From Rhodobacteraceae bacterium UBA3069 (GTDB taxonomy: Bacteria; Pseudomonadota; Alphaproteobacteria; Rhodobacterales; Rhodobacteraceae), in the NCBI GenBank assembly GCA_002366795.1, contig DFBX01000063.1, forward strand, positions 1 through 9,782: DNA of 9,782 nucleotides, in the 5' to 3' direction. Position numbers and translations under genes: made by a program. The notes beneath the pieces were generated by a model. It saw only the letters and a list, made by a program, of their open reading frames with translations, did not search any database and had not been told where the DNA came from. Shown one piece after another: positions 1 through 5,564 of this stretch; position 1 is the stretch's first letter; each line of letters starts with the position of its first letter.

Positions 1-432
1 ATACACAGAAGATCCGACAATCTCCGCCGCGACCACATTTTCTTGACCCGTGACAACCACATCGAGATTTGGGGCGCGACCGCCACGTAGGCCTGTAGGG
101 AACTTTCGCTCGAACTTCAGCGATTGGAACGGGCCATTGTTTGGCAGGGCCAGATCGCCAATCCGGGTCTTAAATGGCGCGAAACAGTTGACGGCGAGTC
201 CTGAGGAAGAATGCGCGGCCCGGAACTTTGTCTGAAGTTCGTTGCCATCCCCGGCCTGCAGATCAGACTCAAAATCCTCGGTCGCGACAAGCGGCAGAAG
301 CGTATCTCGAAAATCGGGGGCATAGCCTTTGTCGTCGATCAAGATGTCGGGCCGCTGGCGCGCAAATGCTGCCCTTAGGGCAACGAGGGCGCGGCTTCGA
401 ATTAGGCTGTATGAAAATGAATTTTGTTTCAT
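1..432 (-). CDS. Unrecognised protein, N-terminal part (runs off the window)
   Basis: Reading the minus strand from an ATG at 432-430 gives 144 codons with no stop up to base 1, so the gene continues beyond the left edge. The composition looks like a real protein rather than a shadow frame. Recognisable blocks are a conserved-looking stretch at residues 69-86 (KFRAAHSSSGLAVNCFAPFK region) and PTGLRGGRAPNLDVVV at about 112-127. From memory these resemble a family of uncharacterised proteins with a PD-(D/E)XK-like core, in which an Asp (here D124) is followed by a Glu-x-Lys (here E137, with V139 where Lys would be expected). That match is weak and the Lys appears to be missing, so I assign no function. 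There is no good Shine-Dalgarno, but a TATACT box lies 6 bases upstream of the ATG. It starts only 15 bases from the divergent phage gene. Base composition is less GC-rich than the rest of the window, which suggests a separate origin. Confidence 0.6.
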   Translation of the reverse strand, partial: MKQNSFSYSLIRSRALVALRAAFARQRPDILIDDKGYAPDFRDTLLPLVATEDFESDLQAGDGNELQTKFRAAHSSSGLAVNCFAPFKTRIGDLALPNNGPFQSLKFERKFPTGLRGGRAPNLDVVVTGQENVVAAEIVGSSVY

Positions 433-437
433 AAGGA
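433..437 (+). promoter_or_regulatory. Ribosome binding site of the head-tail joining-like gene
   Basis: The AAGGA at 433-437 (within AAGGAC) lies 10 bases before the ATG at 448 and decides that start over the TTG at 424. It directly abuts the divergent minus-strand ATG at 432. Confidence 0.5.
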
Positions 438-447
438 CAGTATAGTC

Positions 448-762
448 ATGGTTAGCGCAGTTACATCTGCAATGGGAGTGCTCTTCGCGGATCCTAACAT
501 CGGGCGGGACGGGATCTATATCGCCGATGGCGGCGCGCCCATTTTAGTGCGGGTGGTCTCCAGGCAGGCTGATGCGATCACTGACTTCGGCGATGCCCGG
601 CTTTGGTCGGAAACGACCCGGATTGACCTTTGCGTCGCGGAGGTTCCGGCCCCGCGCCCCGGCGACCGTTTGGAAATCGACGGTGATGCTTTCCTCATCC
701 AGGGCGAGCCCGTCCGCGACCGTGAACGGCTGATCTGGACCGTGGACCTGAGGCCCGCATGA
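448..762 (+). CDS. Phage head-tail joining-like protein (prophage remnant)
   Basis: This is a 104-residue protein from the ATG at 448, preceded by AAGGAC. The C-terminal part reads PGDRLEIDGDAFLIQGEPVR and then a hydrophobic strand and LRPA. Together with an N-terminal MGVLFADPNIG block this resembles small head-tail attachment proteins of the lambda gpFII type, which sit between the capsid portal and the tail. The lambda protein has a similar 'RRGDTLTIG...' ending, and the length (about 100-117 residues) fits. Its stop overlaps the next gene's start (ATGA at 759-762), as in phage morphogenesis operons. No capsid, portal or terminase gene lies upstream; an unrelated divergent gene is there instead, so the left part of the prophage is missing. 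The family call is from pattern recognition and moderate; a phage origin is supported mainly by the neighbour. Confidence 0.6.
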   Translation: MVSAVTSAMGVLFADPNIGRDGIYIADGGAPILVRVVSRQADAITDFGDARLWSETTRIDLCVAEVPAPRPGDRLEIDGDAFLIQGEPVRDRERLIWTVDLRPA

Positions 763-1424
763 GGCTGAAGCTCGACATCAATCCCGACATCGTGGCCATG
801 ATGGCCGCCGAGGTGGCGGCTGGCGAACGCGCGGTGACCGCCGCCATGCGCGAGGCCGGGACAGGGCTGAAGACCGCCTGGCGCGCACAGATCACTGGCG
901 CGGGGCTCGGACGGCGGCTTGCCAACTCGATCCGCAACCAGAACTTCCCGAGGTCGGGCGAAAGCCTCGATGCCGCTGCACTGGTCTGGTCGAAAGCGCC
1001 GGTCATCGTGGGGGCCCACGACACAGGGCCATTGATCCGCTCGAAAAACGGCTTTTGGCTGGCGATCCCATTGCCCGCTGCAGGCAAGTCCTTGCGCGGC
1101 GGCAGGATTACCCCCGGCGAATGGGAGCGGCGGCGCGGTCTGCGCCTGCGCTTCGTCTATCGCCGGACGGGTCCGAGCCTGCTGGTGGCAGAGGGACGGC
1201 TGAACACCAAAGGTCAGGCGGTGGTATCCCGCTCGAAGACCGGGCGCGGGAAGGTCACCGCGCCGATCTTCCTGCTGGTGCCGCAGGTGAAGCTGCCGAA
1301 GCGGCTGGACCTAGCACGGGATGCGGCACGAGCAGTAGACGGTGTGCCGGGGCTGCGGTGGAGGTGCCCCTCGTCGAGGAGACCGAGGCCTGCGAGGTCG
1401 AGATCCTCGATGGCGCCAATGTGA
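759..1424 (+). CDS. DUF6441-type phage protein with foreign C-terminal tail
   Basis: The ATG at 759 overlaps the previous stop by four bases, with a GAGG just upstream. The frame gives 221 residues. Residues 1-199 match what I recall of the DUF6441 family found in Rhodobacterales prophages: an amphipathic N-terminus, REAGTGLKTAWRAQITGAGL at 31-50, LVWSKAPVIVGAHD at 75-88, and a final PQVKLPKRLDLARDA at 175-189. Family members normally end a few residues after a VPGL-like motif (here 196-199). Here residues 200-221 become Arg/Ser/Pro-rich, because from about base 1355 the DNA belongs to another gene read in the wrong frame. The gene is therefore almost full length but ends in a fusion scar, and whether it is functional is doubtful. 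The molecular role of DUF6441 is unknown; its position next to head-tail genes suggests head completion or tail assembly. Confidence 0.75.
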   Translation: MRLKLDINPDIVAMMAAEVAAGERAVTAAMREAGTGLKTAWRAQITGAGLGRRLANSIRNQNFPRSGESLDAAALVWSKAPVIVGAHDTGPLIRSKNGFWLAIPLPAAGKSLRGGRITPGEWERRRGLRLRFVYRRTGPSLLVAEGRLNTKGQAVVSRSKTGRGKVTAPIFLLVPQVKLPKRLDLARDAARAVDGVPGLRWRCPSSRRPRPARSRSSMAPM

Positions 1425-1552
1425 AGCGCAAGTTGACCACTCCTACGACCAGCGCAGTCTACAGCTCCGCCGAGCAGACCGCCGACTGGGGCGGGCTGCT
1501 CGCGCCCGGCGACACGCTGACAATCCGCATCTTCCAGCTCTCCGCCCTGACC
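1355..1552 (+). pseudogene. C-terminal fragment of a GTA/phage baseplate 'megatron' protein
   Basis: In a different frame from the preceding gene, bases 1355-1552 encode about 66 residues beginning AVEVPLVEETEACEVEILDG and ending LTIRIFQLSALT. This resembles the extreme C-terminus of the large multidomain tail/host-specificity proteins of gene transfer agents and related Rhodobacterales siphophages (RcGTA gp15 type), which usually end in an '..EILDG..V.R........YQLSA.VGRG' pattern. The parent protein is normally over 1000 residues, so nearly all of it is gone. The expected 'GRG' ending is also missing: at LSALT the frame runs into a membrane protein. I see no start codon with a ribosome binding site for this piece, and the open frame merely extends upstream as a shadow inside the DUF6441 gene. 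The family call is from memory of the C-terminal pattern. Confidence 0.55.
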
Positions 1553-1942
1553 GCGGTGCTGACCCGCAAGATCGGCCCGCATGAGCGCAGCATCGTGTTG
1601 CTGATCACGCCGATGCTGGCCAATGTTGTCCTGATGGGGCTGGCGCTGCCCTTCCTTTTCCAACCGATGCCGCCGGCCGATATCATCGCCTTGGCGGCCA
1701 TCGCACTTCTGTCGCTTCCGGCGATGCAGTGCATCATCTTTGCCTTCCGTGCGGCCGAGGCGGTCATCGTGGCGCCGATGCAGTATTCCCAGATCCTGTG
1801 GGCGGTTTTCTACGGCGCGCTCCTGTTCGGCGAATGGCCAGACGGCGCCACCGTTCTTGGCGCGGCGGTGATTATCGCCAGCGGTCTTTTCATTCTGTTC
1901 CGCGAGGCGGGCGCAGGGCGCAAAGCGCCGCGTCACGGGTAA
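1538..1942 (+). pseudogene. C-terminal half of an EamA/DMT-family permease (5'-truncated)
   Basis: From about base 1538 the same frame encodes a hydrophobic protein of about 134 residues up to the TAA at 1940-1942. It has roughly five membrane segments: around ALTAVLTRKIG, VLLITPMLANVVLMGLAL, ADIIALAAIALLSLPAM, a stretch with APMQYSQILWAVFYGALLFG, and AAVIIASGLFILF. The 'EAVIVAPMQYSQILWA..YG.LLFGEWPD' region followed by a glycine-rich last helix is typical of the second EamA repeat of drug/metabolite transporters, where the last helices carry a conserved Pro/Gln and Gly-Glu. The first repeat, about 150 residues, is absent and replaced by the phage tail-protein end. Without its first half and a start signal it should not make a working transporter. 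The intact C-terminus suggests it marks the host chromosome on the right side of a deletion. Confidence 0.75.
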
Positions 1943-1978
1943 TATGCCGGCACCCCGCACTTCCCCCACGAAACAGGC

Positions 1979-2006
1979 TTGCAAATGGCTGCCGGGGCTG
2001 TAGATC
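1979..2006 (+). promoter_or_regulatory. Possible promoter of tRNA-Pro
   Basis: TTGCAA at 1979-1984 and TAGATC at 2001-2006 are separated by 16 bases and lie 14-41 bases before the tRNA 5' end. The -35 match is fair and the -10 match is weak (3 of 6). It is the only plausible sigma-70-like pair between the EamA stop and the tRNA. Confidence 0.3.
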
Positions 2007-2019
2007 GCTCCCGTTCGGT

Positions 2020-2096
2020 CGGAGTGTAGCTCAGCCTGGTAGAGCACTGTCTTCGGGAGGCAGGGGCCGGAGGTTTGAATCCTCTCACTCCGACCA
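2020..2096 (+). tRNA. tRNA-Pro (anticodon CGG)
   Basis: A complete 77-base cloverleaf can be drawn. The acceptor stem is CGGAGTG (2020-2026) with CACTCCG (2086-2092), and CCA is encoded as part of ACCA (2093-2096). The D arm is GCTC/GAGC (2029-2032, 2042-2045) with GG in the loop. The anticodon stem CTGTC/GGCAG encloses TTCGGGA, giving anticodon CGG at 2054-2056, which reads the proline codon CCG. A five-base variable loop is followed by a T stem GGAGG/CCTCT. One base is odd: the T loop reads TTTGAAT rather than TTCGAAT, so the near-universal C56 is a T (position 2076). The tRNA follows the phage and EamA debris directly and has its own terminator, so it is probably transcribed as a single gene. 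Confidence 0.93.
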
Positions 2097-2100
2097 ATGA

Positions 2101-2132
2101 AACAAGGTGCCCTCGGGCACCTTTGTTGTTTT
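2101..2132 (+). terminator. Intrinsic terminator of tRNA-Pro
   Basis: AACAAGGTGCCC (2101-2112) pairs with GGGCACCTTTGTT (2115-2127), with one bulged T, giving a strong GC-rich stem with a very short loop. It is followed by GTTTT-type T enrichment ending at 2132. It starts four bases after the tRNA CCA end and fits a Rho-independent terminator. Confidence 0.8.
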
Positions 2133-2352
2133 CAAGACAATGATCCTAGGTTCTTTGAACTGACCTGAGCCCCGAATTTCTTCCACCTATCGGAGAGTCC
2201 TTGGGGTTTGGTTGATGGCCGACCAACAGTGCAGCAAGTTTAGTGTAGCCATTCAGAATCCGCGGTCCAGCCGCAGCAACTTGCGGCGCCTCATAACAAG
2301 CGCACACGATTCATGTTGCGCAGGAGCCGAAAAACAGATGTTCTAGGGCACC
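2133..2352. other. Non-coding spacer with possible IS end and repeats
   Basis: No credible gene is seen in these 220 bases between the tRNA terminator and the sensor kinase. The left part (about 2157-2190, with TGAACTGACCTGAGCCCC) resembles the terminal bases of IS3-family elements, but no transposase is present. GCAGCAAGTT at 2231-2240 recurs as GCAGCAACTT at 2273-2282. GCCGCA (2270-2275) and TGCGGC (2282-2287) form an inverted repeat six bases apart, overlapping the second copy. The promoter of the kinase operon should lie here, but I cannot pick a convincing -35/-10 pair. It is less GC-rich than the genes around it. Confidence 0.45.
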
Positions 2353-4107
2353 ATGGCCGATCTCGACAGCCTCACCTTTGCTCTTGGCAAGGACCACCAG
2401 ACCCGGCGGGCCGGCGGGCGTGCGCTTGTGGTGGCGGGCATCTTCGTTCTGGCAAGTGTTGCGGCCTATTTCGCGCTCAGCGCCTATTTCTTGCGTGTGG
2501 CGACCAGCGAAACCCCCAACCGGGCGCAGTTTTTCGCGCGCACGCTGGACAACGCCCTGACCCGGCTGGCCCATCTTCCGCGCGTGCTGGTGATGCACCC
2601 CGCCGCGCTTGATGCCTTGGTGTCCGAGGATCCGGCGGACATCAACCCCATGCTGGCCGAGATCGCGCAGCGCACCGGCGCCGAATTCATCTATCTGCTC
2701 GACATCAACGGCCGGACGCTGGCGGCGTCCGATTACCGCAGCCCCAACAGCATTGTCGGCAATCATTACACCTTCCGCCCCTATTTCCAGGAGGCCCTGA
2801 CCGGCGGCACTGGCCGGTTCTTTGCCATCGATGACACCACCAACAGGCCGGGCTATTACATGTCCGAACCGGTGACCGATGCCTCGGGCACGGTGTTCGG
2901 CGCGGTGGCGGTCAAGATCAGCCTCGAAGGCCTGAGCCAGACTTGGGCCGACAGCGGCGAGCTGGTCTTCGTGACCAACCGCAAGGGGGTAATCTTCGCC
3001 GGGTCCGACCAGCGGATGCTGTTCGGCCTTCTGGCGCCGATCTCGGCGTTCGACCGCAGAACGCTCGAGACGCGCCAGCAGTTCGGCGACCGCAAGCTGT
3101 TCGAACTTGACTGGACCGCGCGGGACAACCGCGCCACGCTGGACGGCATACCCTATATCTGGAGCACCACCCAGATTGCCGCCGAGGACTGGACCCTGCA
3201 TCTGCTGTCCGACATCGCGGGCATAAGGATGCGCGCGCTTTTATACGTGCTGAGCGGCGTGGCGGTGCTGCTGGCGCTGGCCATCACGGCAACGGCCTTT
3301 CGTTCGGCACGGCTGCGCCAGGCGCTGGCCCTGTCCGATGCCGACCGGGCCCGCCTGAAGCGCGAGATCGAGGAACGCCGCCTGGCCGAGGCCCGCCTGC
3401 GCCAAGTGCAGGATGAACTGGCCCGCAGGAACCGGCTGGCCGCGCTGGGGCAGCTTTCGGCCTCGATCACGCACGAGCTGGGCCAGCCCATTTCGGCCAT
3501 GCGCAACTACCTCGTTGGGCAGGAGATCGCGACGGGCGCCGCGCCCGGCCAACTTGCGCCGCAGCTCAGCGGGCTGGTCGACCGGATGCAGGGCATCCTC
3601 GACCAGCTGTGGTCCTTTGCGCGCCGCGACGCCGAGCCGGCGCAACCCGTGGACGTGAAGCTGGCGATCGACGCCGCGTACCGGCTGGTGCGCCACAGTG
3701 CCGAACGCGAAAGGGCCGCGATCACCCGGCAGCTGCCGGACGGGGCCGTGACCGTCCTCGGAGATCAGAACAAGCTGGAGCAGGTCATCGTCAACCTGAT
3801 GCGCAACGCCATCGACGCGGTCGCCGGGGCCGAAGAACGCCGGATCACCGTGACGCTGGAACGGCTGGACGGGCAGGCCGTTCTTACGGTGGGTGATACC
3901 GGTCCGGGGCTGGGCGGGCTTGATGCCGAGGCGCTGGCCGAACCGTTTTTCACGACCAAGGCGTCGGGCAAGGGCATGGGCCTGGGGCTTGCGATCACGG
4001 TCCAGATCCTGAATAGCATGGGCGGGGCTCTGCACGCGGAAGACGCCCCCAGCGGCGGCGCGGTGTTCCGCATCACGCTGCCCCTGGCCGGAGAACAAGA
4101 TGCCTGA
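2353..4107 (+). CDS. DctB-like sensor histidine kinase
   Basis: This 584-residue inner-membrane kinase probably senses a periplasmic carboxylate. One membrane helix lies at about 24-46. A periplasmic PDC/Cache sensor region follows at 50-290, with the DctB-like ligand-pocket blocks NHYTFRPYFQ (137-146) and PGYYMSEPV (166-174), and a second helix lies at about 294-316. A charged coiled coil (320-360) leads to the HisKA H-box SITHELGQP with phospho-acceptor H374. The ATPase domain shows the N-box NLMRNAIDA (481-489), the G1 box DTGPGLGG (515-522), PFFTTK (531-536) and GKGMGLGL (539-546). All catalytic motifs are intact, and the length fits DctB (about 580-620). The ATG at 2353 has AGGG four bases upstream. 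It overlaps the response regulator by 8 bases, so the two are co-translated. Because the linked transporter is TAXI-type rather than DctP-type, the ligand need not be succinate. Confidence 0.9.
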   Translation: MADLDSLTFALGKDHQTRRAGGRALVVAGIFVLASVAAYFALSAYFLRVATSETPNRAQFFARTLDNALTRLAHLPRVLVMHPAALDALVSEDPADINPMLAEIAQRTGAEFIYLLDINGRTLAASDYRSPNSIVGNHYTFRPYFQEALTGGTGRFFAIDDTTNRPGYYMSEPVTDASGTVFGAVAVKISLEGLSQTWADSGELVFVTNRKGVIFAGSDQRMLFGLLAPISAFDRRTLETRQQFGDRKLFELDWTARDNRATLDGIPYIWSTTQIAAEDWTLHLLSDIAGIRMRALLYVLSGVAVLLALAITATAFRSARLRQALALSDADRARLKREIEERRLAEARLRQVQDELARRNRLAALGQLSASITHELGQPISAMRNYLVGQEIATGAAPGQLAPQLSGLVDRMQGILDQLWSFARRDAEPAQPVDVKLAIDAAYRLVRHSAERERAAITRQLPDGAVTVLGDQNKLEQVIVNLMRNAIDAVAGAEERRITVTLERLDGQAVLTVGDTGPGLGGLDAEALAEPFFTTKASGKGMGLGLAITVQILNSMGGALHAEDAPSGGAVFRITLPLAGEQDA

Positions 4108-5437
4108 CGCTTTTTCTGCCTTCATCGTCGATGACGATCGCGGGATGCGCGAATCCCTGGCGCACCTGCTGGAAAGTGCCGGCTGGTCCGTCGATGTTTT
4201 CTGCGACGCCGCGCACGCGCTTGCCCGGCTCGACAGCGTGATGCCCGATGCGATCCTGTCGGACGTGCGGATGCCGGGGATGTCGGGGCTCGACCTTCTC
4301 GACGCCCTGTCGGACCGCCAGACACCGCCGCTGGTGCTGATCTCGGCGCATGGCGATATTCCGATGGCCGTCGATGCCATTCAGCGCGGGGCCTATTCCT
4401 TCCTCGAAAAACCGTTCGAGCCACGCCGCCTTCTGACGGTGATGGACCACGCGGCCGAAACCCACCGCCTGACCGACCTGACCCGGCGCATGCGGGTCGA
4501 GCTGCTCAGCCTTTCGGGTCTTGACCGCGTGCTGCTGGGCACCGATCTGCGGATCGTGGCGCTGCGCGACGACGTGATCGACCTTGCCCTGGCCGATGGC
4601 ACCGTGCTGGTCGACGGCGAAACCGGGACCGGAAAAGAGATCGTCGCCCGCGCCCTTCACCGGCTGGGGCTGCGGCGCGACAAGCACTTCGTTGCCGTCA
4701 ATTGCGCCACCCTGTCGGTCGAGGGGTTCGAGGAACAGATCTTCGGCTGTGCCGACGGTGCGCTGGGGCTGTTTCGCAAGGCCGATGGCGGGACGCTGTT
4801 TCTGGATGAGATCGGCGCCTGCCCCCTGCATGTGCAGCCCAAGCTGCTGCGCGCCATCGAGACCGGCGAAATCCGTCCGCTGGGCACCGACACCGAGGTC
4901 ACCTGCGACGTGCGGGTCGTGGCCGCGACCAATGTCGATCTCGAGGCCGAGGTCGCCCAGGGCGCTTTCCGCCAAGATCTTCTGTACCGCCTGAACACGT
5001 TCCAGCTCCACCTGCCACCCCTCCGCGACCGGGGCGAGGACGTGGTGCTTTTGTTCGGTCACTTCGTCGGCTCGCTGGCCGAAACCTACGAGATCAAGCC
5101 GCCCGAGATGACTGCCGAAGATGCCGCCGCCCTGATGGCACACAGCTGGCCGGGCAACGTGCGCGAATTGCGCCACGTGGCCGAACGCCGGGTGCTGGCC
5201 GCGCGGCGCGGCGGCGGGTCCGTGGCCGAGGCGCTGCGGCGTGACGATCTGCGCGACGACGTGCCGGCCACCCTGCGCGAGGCCGTGGCGCGGTTCGAAC
5301 GCACCTTGATCGCACAGGCGATTCGCACCCACGGCGGGCGCATGGATTCGGTGGCCGAGGCCCTAGGCATCGGGCGCCGCACGCTGAACGAGAAGATCGT
5401 GAAACTGGGGCTCGACAAGGCCGAGATCCTCGACTGA
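4100..5437 (+). CDS. DctD/NtrC-like response regulator lacking GAFTGA
   Basis: This is a 445-residue partner of the upstream kinase. The receiver domain (1-120) has the acidic pocket D11-D13, phospho-acceptor D55 (SDVRMPG), S82 and K104. The AAA+ domain (about 140-370) has Walker A GETGTGKE (173-180), Walker B GGTLFLDEIG (230-239), an arginine-finger region FRQDLLYRLN (290-299) and WPGNVREL (350-357). A Fis-type helix-turn-helix ends the protein (about 413-434, GGRMDSVAEALGIGRRTLNE). Between F215 and G230 the usual GAFTGA loop is missing: the sequence reads FGCADGALGLFRKADGG, about 7-8 residues shorter than in sigma-54 activators. Such proteins cannot contact sigma-54 in the known way; R. capsulatus NtrC is a precedent that works with sigma-70. 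The likely target is the adjacent TAXI-TRAP operon. The ATG at 4100 overlaps the kinase stop by 8 bases. Confidence 0.9.
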   Translation: MPDAFSAFIVDDDRGMRESLAHLLESAGWSVDVFCDAAHALARLDSVMPDAILSDVRMPGMSGLDLLDALSDRQTPPLVLISAHGDIPMAVDAIQRGAYSFLEKPFEPRRLLTVMDHAAETHRLTDLTRRMRVELLSLSGLDRVLLGTDLRIVALRDDVIDLALADGTVLVDGETGTGKEIVARALHRLGLRRDKHFVAVNCATLSVEGFEEQIFGCADGALGLFRKADGGTLFLDEIGACPLHVQPKLLRAIETGEIRPLGTDTEVTCDVRVVAATNVDLEAEVAQGAFRQDLLYRLNTFQLHLPPLRDRGEDVVLLFGHFVGSLAETYEIKPPEMTAEDAAALMAHSWPGNVRELRHVAERRVLAARRGGGSVAEALRRDDLRDDVPATLREAVARFERTLIAQAIRTHGGRMDSVAEALGIGRRTLNEKIVKLGLDKAEILD

Positions 5438-5485
5438 TCCCGCTTCGCGCGGGATTCCGCAGGCGGTGCCCGCCCTGGCCTGCGG
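5437..5485 (+). terminator. Tandem hairpins after the regulator gene
   Basis: ATCCCGC (5437-5443) pairs with GCGGGAT (5449-5455), starting on the last base of the stop codon. It is followed at once by CCGCAGGC (5457-5464) pairing with GCCTGCGG (5478-5485), with an alternative inner stem GGCGG/CCGCC (5462-5466, 5470-5474). No T-tract follows, so this may be a weak or Rho-assisted end for the kinase-regulator transcript, or a structured leader of the transporter mRNA. The transporter promoter would have to lie in the 79 bases between this and the next start, or upstream. Confidence 0.45.
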
Positions 5486-5553
5486 ATTGTCTCATGGCGC
5501 GATGCGGGCTGTTGCCTGTATCGTATCGCGACAGGCCCACAAGGGCCGCAACT

Positions 5554-5560
5554 GGGAGGA
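5554..5560 (+). promoter_or_regulatory. Ribosome binding site of the TAXI receptor
   Basis: GGGAGGA lies 4 bases before the ATG at 5565 and is the strongest Shine-Dalgarno in the window. It fixes the start, which is also where the signal peptide begins. Strong translation of the receptor relative to the permease is expected. Confidence 0.8.
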
Positions 5561-5564
5561 AATC

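Noticed and set aside
1055..1942. Single 295-residue transporter gene starting inside the DUF6441 gene
   Set aside because: The first 100 residues are a shadow frame, followed by a phage tail-protein end and then half an EamA permease. It is a chance continuous frame over deletion scars, not one gene.
1214..2047. 277-residue minus-strand open frame across the phage/EamA region and tRNA
   Set aside because: It runs into the tRNA gene and is rich in His, Gln, Arg and Gly with no motif; it is a shadow of the plus-strand pieces.
2074..2096. tRNA 3' end as a phage attachment site with a second copy in the window
   Set aside because: No repeat of the tRNA 3' end is seen near the other junctions (about 440, 1350, 1545 or 8850), and no integrase gene is present.
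3241..4380. 379-residue minus-strand open frame opposite the kinase/regulator overlap
   Set aside because: It crosses two well-supported plus-strand genes and shows only shadow-type composition.
4073..5332. 419-residue minus-strand open frame opposite the response regulator
   Set aside because: Low-complexity shadow translation with no recognisable domain; the plus strand carries an unmistakable response regulator.
5495..5509. Sigma-54-like promoter TGGCGCG-N4-GGGC upstream of the TAXI receptor
   Set aside because: It has GG-N10-GC spacing, but the -12 element lacks TT and chance matches are frequent in such GC-rich DNA. The linked regulator also lacks GAFTGA, so sigma-54 control is unlikely.
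5466..5564. Upstream start for the TAXI receptor
   Set aside because: It would put 33 residues before the signal peptide and ignore the strong GGGAGGA site before the ATG at 5565.
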